64,000 nucleotides of DNA from Thalassovita taeanensis (GCF_900110775.1 NZ_FOEP01000013.1:46111-110110), one strand, 5' to 3'. Shown: positions 27,276 through 36,669, numbered from the stretch's first letter. The notes: generated by a model not told the origin, from the sequence alone. Numbers and translations: made by a program.

Positions 27276-27923
27276 TCATGCCGCATCAGGTTGTTTTGAA
27301 GGCACTGCCTTTGCGAATGCAGGCACTTGGTCTAGTTCGCTCTGAATGCGGGCAATCGTCGGCCATTGTTCGGTCGGAATGTCGAACCGCTTGTTGTTCC
27401 ACACCTGGGCATGCAGACAGATATCAGCCATTGTCGGTGTGTCGCCGTGGCAATATTTGCCTGTTTGATCGCTTGTGTTCAGCGCTGTTTCAAACGGGTC
27501 AAAGGTCGTGGCCACCCAATGGGTGAACCACTCTTTTTGAGCCGCTTCATCCGCGCCAAACTGGTCGCGCAGTTGGAACAAGACGCGCAGGTTGTTGAGC
27601 GGGTGAATTTCGCTGGCGATCATATAAGACAGTGCCCGGACGCGTGCCCGTTCGTCTGGGTCGGCCGGTAAAAGTGCCGGTTCAGGATGTTTTTCGTCGA
27701 GCCATTCGATGATTGCCAAAGACTGTGTAAGAAACGCGCCGTCGCTGGTTTCCAGCGTAGGCACTAACCCTTGCGGGTTCTTGGCAAGATATTGTACCGT
27801 GCGGGTTTCTCCGTCACGAAGGACATAAGGCACGTACTCATAGTCTAGCCCTTTGAGATTCAGTGCTGTGCGCAATCGGGTCGAAGTTGAGGACCGAAAG
27901 AAATTATGAAGCTTTAGGCTCAT
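27276..27923 (-). CDS. Maleylpyruvate isomerase (zeta-class glutathione S-transferase)
   Basis: A 215-residue GST-fold enzyme. The SSTSTRLRTALNLKG N-terminal segment contains the zeta-class SSxS-R motif that binds glutathione; NPQGLVPTLE and QSLAIIEWLDEK follow as in maleylacetoacetate and maleylpyruvate isomerases. It would convert maleylpyruvate to fumarylpyruvate. AAGGGAAAG precedes the ATG. It lies between the hydrolase and dioxygenase genes in a minus-strand operon. Confidence 0.93.
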   Translation of the reverse strand: MSLKLHNFFRSSTSTRLRTALNLKGLDYEYVPYVLRDGETRTVQYLAKNPQGLVPTLETSDGAFLTQSLAIIEWLDEKHPEPALLPADPDERARVRALSYMIASEIHPLNNLRVLFQLRDQFGADEAAQKEWFTHWVATTFDPFETALNTSDQTGKYCHGDTPTMADICLHAQVWNNKRFDIPTEQWPTIARIQSELDQVPAFAKAVPSKQPDAA

Positions 27924-27937
27924 GTACTTTCCCTTGT

Positions 27938-28636
27938 TTAGGATTCACGCGGGGTGATCTTGGTCTCGATAGAGCCGAGCCCGTCGATAGACACGATACA
28001 GACATCGCCAACCTGTAGCTGGCCAACACCGGCTGGAGTGCCTGTCATGATCAGATCGCCCGGTGCCAAGGTGATTGAATGGGAGAGGATGGAAATGATC
28101 TCAGGCACTGACCAAATAAGATCCGCAAGATCTGCGGCCTGCTTTACGTCATCGTTCACTGTCAGCGTGATCGATCCTTTTTCGGGGTGGCCTATTTCAG
28201 AGATAGGGAAAACCGGTCCGATAACGGCAGAACGGTCGAAAGCCTTGCCGAAGTCCCACGGGCGACCTTGTTCGCGTGCTTTGAGTTGCAAATCGCGGCG
28301 GGTCAGGTCGTTGCCGATGGCATAGCCCCAGACATGGCTTAGGCTATCAGCCTCGGAGATGTTTTTCCCACCAGTTCCGATAACAGCGATCAATTCGGCC
28401 TCGTAGTGGAAGTTCTCGGTCTCGGGCGGATAGGCAACGGCCTCGCCGCTCTCAACAACCGCATCGGCTGGTTTGGTGAAGAAGAACGGGGGATCCCGAT
28501 CCGGGTCCTTGCCCATTTCGCGGGCGTGTGCGGCATAGTTGCGCCCGACGCAAAATATGCGTCGAACGGGCAGCCGGTCATCTGATCCGTGGACGGCGAC
28601 AGAAGCCTGTGGGGCAGGGGGAAAAACGTAGTTCAT
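27938..28636 (-). CDS. Fumarylpyruvate hydrolase (FAH family)
   Basis: A 232-residue metal-dependent hydrolase that would split fumarylpyruvate into fumarate and pyruvate. The FAH-fold signature includes metal ligands in HYEAELIAVIG, the GYAIGNDLTRRDLQ segment and MTGTPAGVG near the end. The second of two close ATGs (28636) is preferred, since AGGA sits directly against the first. It lies a few bases downstream of the TRAP permease gene. Confidence 0.92.
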   Translation of the reverse strand: MNYVFPPAPQASVAVHGSDDRLPVRRIFCVGRNYAAHAREMGKDPDRDPPFFFTKPADAVVESGEAVAYPPETENFHYEAELIAVIGTGGKNISEADSLSHVWGYAIGNDLTRRDLQLKAREQGRPWDFGKAFDRSAVIGPVFPISEIGHPEKGSITLTVNDDVKQAADLADLIWSVPEIISILSHSITLAPGDLIMTGTPAGVGQLQVGDVCIVSIDGLGSIETKITPRES

Positions 28637-28644
28637 GGTCATTC

Positions 28645-30564
28645 CTAAGTGTTTTCATGTTTCAAAGAAGGGGTGGTTCGGGCCGGGACAGCAGCCCAAG
28701 CCAGAATAGCAAGAGAACAGGCCGCGACCGCGGCCATGCCGAGTTGGGGCAGAGCCGAAACCGGCAGGACGTTTGCAACCGCCAAAAGCCCGGCAATAAT
28801 GCGCACCGGTAGCGGTATAGGGCGGGACATATGGCCGATCGCCGCAAGCGTTAGCAAACCAATGCCCATTAGCGTGCGCGTCAAAGCCGTCGCAGTCTCC
28901 AAAAGAGTTCCGTCCAGCAGAAGCTCGGGCTGAGTGACGAAGGCGACCGGAACGAGATAGACACCAGCGCCGACTTTCAGCGATGCAAATGAAGTGCGCC
29001 AAGGGCTAACAGCTGCGACGGTTGCTGCGGCGAAACTTGCAATCGCGATTGGCGGGGTGATCATGGATACCATGCCAAAATAGAGCACATACATATGCGC
29101 CGCGATCGGCTGAATACCCAGTTCGATCAAAGCAGGTGCCGCCAGCGTTGCCAGCAAGACATAAACCCCGACCGTCGGCATTCCCAAGCCCAGCAGAATG
29201 CTGAGGCCTGCAGTCAGCAAAAGCATGATCCCGACGTCTCCGCCACTGATAGCGAGCATCTGTAGTGTAATTTGGAACGCTATTCCGGTGAGATTCAACA
29301 CACCGATGATCAATCCGGCGGCGGATGCCAGTATGATTATGTCGCTAATGGCCGCAGCGGACTGGAGAAGACCTTTCCAAACGTCCTGTAGGCGGTGCCA
29401 GATTTGGGCTGGCGGTCCGATTAAATGGACGGCGATGATGCTGATAGCAGACCACAGACCTGCGCTGCCAGCGGTGCGATTGGCAAAGAACAGCAAATAA
29501 ATCAAGATGCCAACTGGAATAAGGTAACGCCATCTATGCTTATCGGGGGCGTCTGAATTTTGGGCGGGAAGTTCAAGTCGATCAGATGTACCGCCAATTT
29601 TGAGTCTTCTGGCTTCGAAATCCACAGCCAGCATTAGCGCGGCATAGAAAAGCAGAGATGGCAAAATCGCCGCCAAGGCAACATCGCGGTAGGGCATTTC
29701 CAAGAGTTCGGCCATCAGAAACGCGGAGGCCCCCATGATCGGCGGCACAAGCTGTCCGCCGGTGCTGGCGACGGCTTCGATAGCGGCCGCAACATGGCGC
29801 GCATACCCCGCCCGAGCCATCATAGGAATGGAAACTGAGCCAACGGCCACGACGTTGGCAACAGCACTGCCCGATACCATGCCGAAGGCGGCGGAACCCA
29901 CAACGGATACTTTAGCTGGTCCACCAGTATATTTGCCAACCAGCTTGGCGGCCAAATCAGAAAATACCGCACTGCCACCAAACGCATTCAGCAGAAAACC
30001 GAAAACGATAAACGGGGCCACAGTGATCGCCGCAATATCAAGAATTTTGCTGAAAAGGGCATTCGTATCGAGCGCCAGATACACAGACAGCCGTGAAAAG
30101 CTGAGTTCGCGAGTTTGGAACCCATCGGGTAGTTTCGGGCCAATGAACATGGAAAACAGCACCAGCGCCAACAATAGAAGGGGTAAAAATATCCCAGTTT
30201 GGCGCCGTGCGGCCTCAAGAATACCAAGGACCATCAATAAGCCAAGCGCGACGGCACCGGGTGGGGCTGAGGCAAGTTCCAGTTGCAGCGAAGGATAGCG
30301 GACACTCACATATCCGAATGCGATAAATACCGTCAAACCAAGCACAAGGCTGATTGTCGCACGTGCTGGGGTTCTGCCCCATCGCGGATCCGTCAGGGTG
30401 ATTGTTGCCGCGAGCCCAGCAACAAGTGCCAAGAGTTGTTCGGTATAGTAGTATTTCCCAAAGTATCCGGGGATATCCAGAATCCATCCGAAAATCACCA
30501 AAATAAGTGCAACTCGAAGAACGAGTTGCACTTTGGACGCTATGTTTACGCTGACTGAAGACAA
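28645..30564 (-). CDS. TRAP transporter fused permease (TAXI system, DctQM-like)
   Basis: A 639-residue permease with around 16 or more hydrophobic segments, combining small and large TRAP subunits in one chain as is normal for TAXI-type systems. Conserved large-subunit segments are GSAAFGMVSGSAVANVVAVGS and LGLGMPTVGVYVLLATL. The start is TTG with GGAGG eight bases upstream, overlapping the end of the receptor gene region. With the receptor gene it would import an organic acid, here probably the aromatic acid degraded by the cluster. Confidence 0.92.
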   Translation of the reverse strand: MSSVSVNIASKVQLVLRVALILVIFGWILDIPGYFGKYYYTEQLLALVAGLAATITLTDPRWGRTPARATISLVLGLTVFIAFGYVSVRYPSLQLELASAPPGAVALGLLMVLGILEAARRQTGIFLPLLLLALVLFSMFIGPKLPDGFQTRELSFSRLSVYLALDTNALFSKILDIAAITVAPFIVFGFLLNAFGGSAVFSDLAAKLVGKYTGGPAKVSVVGSAAFGMVSGSAVANVVAVGSVSIPMMARAGYARHVAAAIEAVASTGGQLVPPIMGASAFLMAELLEMPYRDVALAAILPSLLFYAALMLAVDFEARRLKIGGTSDRLELPAQNSDAPDKHRWRYLIPVGILIYLLFFANRTAGSAGLWSAISIIAVHLIGPPAQIWHRLQDVWKGLLQSAAAISDIIILASAAGLIIGVLNLTGIAFQITLQMLAISGGDVGIMLLLTAGLSILLGLGMPTVGVYVLLATLAAPALIELGIQPIAAHMYVLYFGMVSMITPPIAIASFAAATVAAVSPWRTSFASLKVGAGVYLVPVAFVTQPELLLDGTLLETATALTRTLMGIGLLTLAAIGHMSRPIPLPVRIIAGLLAVANVLPVSALPQLGMAAVAACSLAILAWAAVPARTTPSLKHENT

Positions 30565-30565
30565 C

Positions 30566-31510
30566 TCAGTTTCCTCCGCTTGCCCAGTTTACCGTCGCCG
30601 GATGGAATGGCGCGGCCAAGCCTTCTTTGTAGAGAAGCTCAGGGTCTAGAGAGCGAAACAGCGGGAAGCTTGCCGCCAAATCATCTTTGTTCTCGGCAAG
30701 TCCCGTCAGAACGTTAGCGATCAACTCGGCATCTACGCCATCGTTGGTTATTAGCAAGTTGTCATAGGCCAACGCAGGCATCGGTTCGGCGACACCCGCA
30801 AAGTTTGGTAGCGCGGGCACTGTGATAAGGTAGCCATCGGGGAAAACGTTCCGCGAATTGGCCTCGCCTTCGGAGCTATCATCAAGTGGGATAAGACGGA
30901 GCGGCACCGAGGCGTTGACTTCCGCCGTTTTAGCCGCGCCAATTGCGAAGAAGAACGCATCGGCGCGTCCATTTAGGAACTGGTCAGCGCCCGCTACCAC
31001 GTTGGGAACAAGTACAGGGCGAATGTCATCCGCGCTTAGTCCACCGTTGGCGAGTAGCGCATCCAGAACGACATAGGTGGATCCCGTCGCCGAATATCCG
31101 TAGGTTACGCGTTTGCCGCGCAGATCAGCCATCGTATGAATATCACTGTCGGCACGAACAAAGTAGCCAACGCGCAATGGATACAAGACGGATGCGACGC
31201 GCAGGTTCTCTTGAGGATTCCCTTCAAAGACCCCTTCACCGCCATAGGCTTGGGCGGCCTCTAACACGTTTACGACGCCAAAATCGAGTTCGCCAGAGTT
31301 TACGAGAGGGATAAGCGTCGTTTCGCCAGAGTTTGGCTGAACGATCGCGCCGATATCCATCTGCTCGTTCATCACTCGAGCGATTGCTGAGCCGGTCGAG
31401 TATCCAAGGGTACCTTGCGGCATGGTTCCAAGTCCAACTGTGTCCGCCTGAGCCGACCCAGCCAATCCAAGTGTAAGAACAACAGCTGTTATATGTCCAA
31501 AAATTTTCAT
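30566..31510 (-). CDS. TAXI-family TRAP transporter solute receptor
   Basis: A 314-residue periplasmic binding protein with a signal peptide (about residues 1-22, ...LAGSAQA). The GTMPQGTLGYSTGSAIARVMNEQ region is the TAXI-family ligand-site signature. Its stop is followed after one base by the TTG of the permease gene. GGAGGAA lies before the ATG. A perfect 15-bp palindrome lies 59 bases upstream of the start (31570-31584). Confidence 0.93.
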   Translation of the reverse strand: MKIFGHITAVVLTLGLAGSAQADTVGLGTMPQGTLGYSTGSAIARVMNEQMDIGAIVQPNSGETTLIPLVNSGELDFGVVNVLEAAQAYGGEGVFEGNPQENLRVASVLYPLRVGYFVRADSDIHTMADLRGKRVTYGYSATGSTYVVLDALLANGGLSADDIRPVLVPNVVAGADQFLNGRADAFFFAIGAAKTAEVNASVPLRLIPLDDSSEGEANSRNVFPDGYLITVPALPNFAGVAEPMPALAYDNLLITNDGVDAELIANVLTGLAENKDDLAASFPLFRSLDPELLYKEGLAAPFHPATVNWASGGN

Positions 31511-31569
31511 AGTTTATTCCTCCCATTTTGACGAACTTAGCTGAACATCCTGCGATAACTCCAACTTGA

Positions 31570-31584
31570 TCTCACTAAGTGAGA
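31570..31584. promoter_or_regulatory. Palindromic candidate operator upstream of the TRAP operon
   Basis: TCTCACTAAGTGAGA, 7-bp arms around one base. Ten bases of its reverse complement (ACTTAGTGAG) recur at 37015-37024 upstream of the meta-cleavage operon. The regulator could be the IclR or GntR protein of the island; inferred. Confidence 0.45.
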
Positions 31585-31749
31585 ATAAGGAAAAATCTAT
31601 CGCGAGAGCTGTGCGGCCGTGAGCGGCTACGGCTGACGCCTTGCTTCTATTCAATGTCGCTAAGCACAACCGATAGCCTTTGCGTTTTGCCCTTGTGAGT
31701 TCCTGTTTATTGATGTGTTGGATATTTTTGGCAGCTCTCCAAAAGGCGA

Positions 31750-33393
31750 CTAACTAGTTTTGTCGGAAAGCGAAGGGTTCCGTATTAGCGCCTGCCTATC
31801 GACCTTGCCTGTTCCAGTCTTGGGGAGTTCTGTCACATAGTCGAAAATTCTCGGCGCTTTATAAGGCGTTAGCTTTGACTTGACGTAGTCGCGTAACCGT
31901 TCGGTCCATTGTTCGTTGCCGACGGAACCACCAACAAGGCTGACAACAGCACGAAGGGCGACCCGCTGGTCGTCGCGCTTTTCAGCCAACACCGCGCATT
32001 CATGCACATCGGGGTGCTCGTTCAGGCATCGTTCGACCTCCAAAGGCCAAACCCATTGGCCGGACACTTTCACTAGATCGTCTGCCCTACCTTGAAAGTA
32101 GTAATAACCACCGCGTTCAACAAAGCGGTCTCCGGTGTAGATCCAACCTCGGCGCATAGTGTCTGCTGTCTTGTCCGGTCGCTTCCAATAACACGGCGCG
32201 GATGAATGGCCCCGCACCAGCATTACACCCTCTTCACCCGGAGGCGCCGGTTTCGCGTCAGCTGTTTCCAAACGTACCTCGTATCCCGGCACCCTTGCGC
32301 CAGCAGCGCCTAACCGGTGATCATCCAGTTGGTTACTAAGATAGATATGGAGCATCTCGGTCGAGCCGAGACCTTCGGTAGGACCATGGCCGACCAGCGT
32401 TTTCCAGCTGGAATAGACATCTTCAGATAGAATTTCTGCCGCAGACATGGATTGCCTCAGTGAGGACAGATCGCGGGTTTCAACGTCTTTTGTGCGTGAA
32501 AGCGCAGTGTAGAGTGTGGGAAGGCCGAAAAACACGCTCGGGCGGAATGTTTCGATGGCGTCAAGCACCACGTCAGGCCGGGGCTGCCCTGGCATCAGCA
32601 GAGTCGTCGCCCCGGTCGCAAAAGGAAAAACCAGAGAATTTCCGAACCCGTAGGCGAAGAAGGATTTCGGCACTGAATAACAAATATCGCTGGGCTGTAG
32701 TTTCAGGATGTGGGCGCCATAGCTTTGCTGAATATAGGCAATATCGTGGTGCAGATGCACGATGCCCTTGGGCCGCCCGGTGGTCCCGGATGAATACATC
32801 CAAAATGCCATGTCGTCGGGTTCGGTGGCCGCAACATCCAATTGGCTAGGGCTGTCAGCAAGGAAAGCGCTTGCGGCTGACATTCCGGGCAAGTCGCTTT
32901 TACCATTCACGACCACCAATTTTTCAAGATCTGTCCCTTTGGTGGTTTCCTCTCCGAAAGAGCCAGAAAAACTAGCGTCGACCATGGCAACACGCGCGCC
33001 GCTATCTTTCATAAAAAACCGCAAAAGGTCAGTTTTCGTTTGGGTGTTCAGCAGTACCGGCACGAAGCCCGCTCGGACGGCGCCGTAGAATGCGGCCGCG
33101 AAAACGGGGGTATCATCAAGGAAAAAGGCGATGCGGTCGCCTTGGACAAGCCCGGCCCGCATGAAGGCATTCCCCCAACGCCCGGCCTCGGCAATCAGGG
33201 CGCGGTAGGTCAGCTTTCCCATCGGGCTGATGAGCGCGGTCTTATCCGGGTTCCTCTCGAGGTTTTGCCAAAGGATGTCCGAACAATTCCGATGGGCCGC
33301 TTTTGAAAAGCCGATTTCCCGCGCGCCGCTTGAATTGTCGTCGACTGGGTCAGAGAATTTGGCTTCGGCCGAGGGCGCAATAGAGCTTTTCAT
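31750..33393 (-). CDS. Aryl-CoA ligase (benzoate-CoA ligase family)
   Basis: A 547-residue AMP-forming acid-CoA ligase. The phosphate loop YSSGTTGRPKG, the YTGDRF hinge-region motif and the C-terminal catalytic Lys in KTGTGKVDRQAL are intact. Similarity of VLLNTQTK and SYGAHILKL segments points to benzoate/hydroxybenzoate-CoA ligases. Next to a flavin hydroxylase of salicylyl-CoA type, a hotdog thioesterase and gentisate dioxygenase, it likely activates salicylate or a related benzoate. Preceded by AAGGAGA. It lies downstream of the hydroxylase gene on the minus strand. Confidence 0.85.
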   Translation of the reverse strand: MKSSIAPSAEAKFSDPVDDNSSGAREIGFSKAAHRNCSDILWQNLERNPDKTALISPMGKLTYRALIAEAGRWGNAFMRAGLVQGDRIAFFLDDTPVFAAAFYGAVRAGFVPVLLNTQTKTDLLRFFMKDSGARVAMVDASFSGSFGEETTKGTDLEKLVVVNGKSDLPGMSAASAFLADSPSQLDVAATEPDDMAFWMYSSGTTGRPKGIVHLHHDIAYIQQSYGAHILKLQPSDICYSVPKSFFAYGFGNSLVFPFATGATTLLMPGQPRPDVVLDAIETFRPSVFFGLPTLYTALSRTKDVETRDLSSLRQSMSAAEILSEDVYSSWKTLVGHGPTEGLGSTEMLHIYLSNQLDDHRLGAAGARVPGYEVRLETADAKPAPPGEEGVMLVRGHSSAPCYWKRPDKTADTMRRGWIYTGDRFVERGGYYYFQGRADDLVKVSGQWVWPLEVERCLNEHPDVHECAVLAEKRDDQRVALRAVVSLVGGSVGNEQWTERLRDYVKSKLTPYKAPRIFDYVTELPKTGTGKVDRQALIRNPSLSDKTS

Positions 33394-33486
33394 GATGTCT
33401 CCTTGAGTTCGTCTTGGGCGACCTTTGCAATGCGAAGCATGGTCCGCCTGAAAACGGTTACGTAAAATGATGACGGGGGTGAGCGC

Positions 33487-34623
33487 TTATTTGGCTTTGA
33501 ACGCTTGGTAGTCGCTTGCGAATCTTGGAGCTAGCTTTCGCAAGCGATCTTCTGTCATGCGACCGGAGCGCATCAGATAGTCATGGGCGAAGTCCATCGG
33601 ATCTAGACGCATCTTGTCGCCAAAGGTCTCGTACCAGGTTGCCGACGTGTTGGCGGCGTCCACTATTTTACGAGCAATCGGCGGGCGTTTTTGTTGGTAG
33701 TCCGCAAGTGCATCTTCGATGTGTTCGTGGCGCGCGAGGGCTTGTGTCAGGGCGATGGCATCTTCCATTGCCAGCCGCGTTCCCGACCCAATTGAAAAAT
33801 GTGCGGTGTGCACGGCATCACCCAGCAGTGCATAGCGCCCTGCGAACCAGTGCTCACACCAGAGTCGTGGGAACTGACGCCAATTGGATTTGTTTGTCAC
33901 AAGTTGCGTGCCCTTAAGTGCATCGGAAAACAGGCGGCTGCAGAATGTCGCGCTTTCCGCCTCGGTCATTTCCCCAAAACCCGCCTTGCGGAATGTTTCG
34001 CCGTCGCATTCTACGATAAATGTGCTGCTGTCCGGCGAGAACCGGTAGTGATGCGCGTTCATCGGCCCGTGCTCAGTTTCGATGAAGGTCTGGGTCAGCG
34101 CATCGAAAGGGAGCGTCGCCCCGAACCAGGCAAAATGATTATCGAAATACTCGACGTTCGGCTTGAAACGGTCCGCGAACGCGTTCCGCACCAGAGAGTT
34201 TAGCCCGTCAGCGCCAATCACCAGATCGGCAGTCAGCGTTTCAATATCGGTGACTGGAGTGCCGAAGCGGATGGATATATCGAGCGCGCGGGCACGTTCC
34301 GTCAGAATTTCGATCAATTGAAGGCGGCCGATCGCGGTGAAGCCAACACCATCGAGCGTCACCGAGCCACCGGGCAGATTCAGCGCCATGTTCTGCCACC
34401 GCTCCATGTGAGGTGTCACAAGGTCATGTGTCTCGGGGTCGTCAGCCTTCAGAAACTCAAGCGCCTGATCGGAAAAAACAACGCCAAACCCGAATGTAGC
34501 TCCCTCTGGATTTTGCTCGGTAATCTGAACTTTCACGTCGGGCATCAACCGGCGGATGAGAATGGCCGTGTAGAGGCCGGCCGGACCGGCGCCCAAAATA
34601 TCGATGCTGGATAGTTTTGTCAT
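33487..34623 (-). CDS. FAD-dependent aryl-CoA hydroxylase (salicylyl-CoA 5-hydroxylase-like)
   Basis: A 378-residue single-component flavoprotein hydroxylase. The FAD-binding GAGPAGLYTAILIRR at the N-terminus and GDAVHTAHFSIGSGTRLAMEDA near residue 270 are typical; FGFGVVFSDQALEFL resembles the flavin domain of anthraniloyl-CoA monooxygenase and salicylyl-CoA 5-hydroxylase. Fused relatives of about 770 residues carry an extra old-yellow-enzyme-like domain that is absent here. Together with the ligase and the thioesterase it would give gentisyl-CoA and then gentisate. It is divergent from the thioesterase gene across about 86 bases. Confidence 0.78.
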   Translation of the reverse strand: MTKLSSIDILGAGPAGLYTAILIRRLMPDVKVQITEQNPEGATFGFGVVFSDQALEFLKADDPETHDLVTPHMERWQNMALNLPGGSVTLDGVGFTAIGRLQLIEILTERARALDISIRFGTPVTDIETLTADLVIGADGLNSLVRNAFADRFKPNVEYFDNHFAWFGATLPFDALTQTFIETEHGPMNAHHYRFSPDSSTFIVECDGETFRKAGFGEMTEAESATFCSRLFSDALKGTQLVTNKSNWRQFPRLWCEHWFAGRYALLGDAVHTAHFSIGSGTRLAMEDAIALTQALARHEHIEDALADYQQKRPPIARKIVDAANTSATWYETFGDKMRLDPMDFAHDYLMRSGRMTEDRLRKLAPRFASDYQAFKAK

Positions 34624-34709
34624 CGGATCCTCCTAATAGCTCTCGACGTGGTGACAGGCTTAGGCTAAGATTCTTAAATATGCAATGCATTCCATATAAG
34701 GAAATACTC

Positions 34710-35117
34710 ATGCAGATTATTTTTCCGATCAACATCAGCTTTGGTGATTGTGATCCTGCAGGTATCGTGTTCTATCCAAACGCTTTTCGTTGGATGGATG
34801 CGGGTTTTCACGCTCTGCTGCGACAATCGGGCGGGCACGCAGCGCTTTGCCGGCAGCTCGGCGCGGTTGGGATGGGCGTGGTCGACACCTCGGCGAAATT
34901 CCATCATCCCATGCGCGACGGCGATCAACTCGAACTCGTCGTTCGCCTGACCGAATGGTCACGCCGATCTTTCACGCTCGAATATCAAGGGGAGGTGGAG
35001 GGGAAACGCGTTTTTGCCGGACGTGAGGTGCGATGTCTTTTCATTCGCGCAGATAACGATATCGTGGCTGGAGAAACTGCGCCACTGCGCGCACTCGTGA
35101 AAGAACAACATGACTGA
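34710..35117 (+). CDS. Acyl-CoA thioesterase (4-hydroxybenzoyl-CoA thioesterase family)
   Basis: A 135-residue hotdog-fold thioesterase. The motif GDCDPAGIVFYPNAFRWMD holds the catalytic Asp of the 4HBT class. The ATG at 34710, preceded by AAGGAAA, is preferred over upstream starts in the divergent promoter region. It overlaps the IclR gene by 8 bases. In this setting it probably releases free gentisate from gentisyl-CoA, by analogy with the salicylate-CoA route known from Streptomyces. Confidence 0.82.
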   Translation: MQIIFPINISFGDCDPAGIVFYPNAFRWMDAGFHALLRQSGGHAALCRQLGAVGMGVVDTSAKFHHPMRDGDQLELVVRLTEWSRRSFTLEYQGEVEGKRVFAGREVRCLFIRADNDIVAGETAPLRALVKEQHD

Positions 35118-35898
35118 CGACGGCGGAACCAGCAGCGGATTGACCTCGCTCGACACGGCATTACGCGTGCTTGCATATATGGCGCGCCAAGGCGGTGCCC
35201 AACCCCTGTCCGAGATCGCGGGCGCGTGTGAAATGTCTGCCAGCAAGGCGCACCGCTATCTGGCGTCTTTCGTTGCTGCCGGGATGGTTCAACAACGTGG
35301 ATCATCACGCAAATACAATCTTGGCCCCGCCGCGCTGGAACTTGGTCTTGCCGCCCTGGCCCAGCACGATTTTGTCAACAACGCTGCTCGTGGCCTTGCG
35401 GATCTCTCGGCTGAAACAGAAATGACTGTATTGTTATCGGTCTGGGCAAACCAGGGTGCGACGGTTGTTCGATGGGAGCGCGGCAGCTCACCCACCGATA
35501 CCTCCATGGGTCTTGGTACTACATTGCCGCTTTTGACATCAGCGACCGGCCGCGTTTTTCTGGTGTGGGGGCCACAGCGTGCTATCTCGCCGGTGCGTGA
35601 TGCTCAGTTGAAACGTTTAGCGAGACAGCCCCGGCCAGTGCTCGATTTCGAGCCCTCGCAGTCAGGAGTTTCTGAGCTAATCAGCCTGACCCGCCAACGA
35701 CAATTCGCTTCGGTCGAAGGGCGGTTTATTCCTGGCCTCGTAGCGGCTGCGGCACCGGTTTTGGACTGGCAAGGTGAGGTTCAAGCTGCAATTACGCTTG
35801 TCGGCACAGACCCAGATACGATTGGCCCGACCACTTCGCAGGTGCAGAAATTGTTGGACTATTGCAGCAAAAGGTCTGTGGGCGGGGTGTCGACGTGA
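35110..35898 (+). CDS. IclR-family transcriptional regulator
   Basis: A 262-residue regulator with an N-terminal winged helix (PLSEIAGACEMSASKAHRYLASFVAAGMV, about residues 36-64) and a C-terminal IclR effector domain. IclR proteins often control aromatic catabolism in response to a pathway substrate. It is cotranscribed with the thioesterase gene and divergent from the hydroxylase-ligase operon, so it is the likely regulator of the gentisate branch. Confidence 0.9.
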   Translation: MTDDGGTSSGLTSLDTALRVLAYMARQGGAQPLSEIAGACEMSASKAHRYLASFVAAGMVQQRGSSRKYNLGPAALELGLAALAQHDFVNNAARGLADLSAETEMTVLLSVWANQGATVVRWERGSSPTDTSMGLGTTLPLLTSATGRVFLVWGPQRAISPVRDAQLKRLARQPRPVLDFEPSQSGVSELISLTRQRQFASVEGRFIPGLVAAAAPVLDWQGEVQAAITLVGTDPDTIGPTTSQVQKLLDYCSKRSVGGVST

Positions 35899-35925
35899 CG
35901 GCGCCCCGCCCGCCTTTGGTTGGCC

Positions 35926-36669
35926 TTAGTGCAATTTGCCTTGAAGCATTTGGGGCGCGGCTTTTTCGATGGATTGGGGTAAATCCGTGATGTCTTTTGC
36001 AAACCAGAAAACGCGCTCGAACTCTCCCTGATCCATCCGCTGAACGATCCCGTTGATACGGCCGACATGAGCCCCGATTGCATCCGCTGCGCCGCGCTCG
36101 TCACCGTCGAGGATTCCTCCAAGGATATTCATGTGTTCTGTGGCGGAGCGGGCCACATCAAAAACTGTGGTGTTCGTGATGAATCGAAGCCGCATAAGCG
36201 GCATGCGCAAGCGTCGCCAATATCGTACAAGCGTGTCATTATTGGCAAGGCTGAGAATAGTTGTGTGTAGCTCTTCGTCATGCTCAGAGAATGGACGCGC
36301 TTGCTGCCCATTTTGAAGGTGTTCGGCTTCTTGGTAAAGCGCGACAAAGCTATCCCTAACCCCGGCCTCATTTATGCGCTTTGCGCAGCTGGCAGCGGCG
36401 AAACGTTCAAACATTTCCCGCATTTGAAAAAACTCAGAGAGCTGCTGGCGCGAAAGTTTGCGAACGACTGCGCCCTTGTTGTTCTGGCGCTCAACGATGC
36501 CATCGTTTTCCAAAAGAAGCAGCGCTTCTCGCAATGGTCCGCGGCTCACCTTTAGTTTGTGTGTAAGGGCGGTTTCGGTAAGTCGCTCACCCGCAACGAA
36601 TTCGCCATTCTGGATGGCTGCTTCGATTTCGAGGCGAATGCGCTCAACTGTCGTTGCACCGTTGCTCAT
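35926..36669 (-). CDS. GntR-family transcriptional regulator (FadR/FCD subgroup)
   Basis: A 247-residue regulator. The N-terminal winged helix (ERLTETALTHKLKVSRGPLREALLLLENDGIVERQ, about residues 28-62) is followed by an all-helical FCD ligand-binding domain with a probable metal-binding set of His and Asp (HDEELHTTIL, RSATEHMNI). It is convergent with the IclR gene and divergent, across 617 bases, from the meta-cleavage operon, which it probably controls. Confidence 0.9.
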   Translation of the reverse strand: MSNGATTVERIRLEIEAAIQNGEFVAGERLTETALTHKLKVSRGPLREALLLLENDGIVERQNNKGAVVRKLSRQQLSEFFQMREMFERFAAASCAKRINEAGVRDSFVALYQEAEHLQNGQQARPFSEHDEELHTTILSLANNDTLVRYWRRLRMPLMRLRFITNTTVFDVARSATEHMNILGGILDGDERGAADAIGAHVGRINGIVQRMDQGEFERVFWFAKDITDLPQSIEKAAPQMLQGKLH

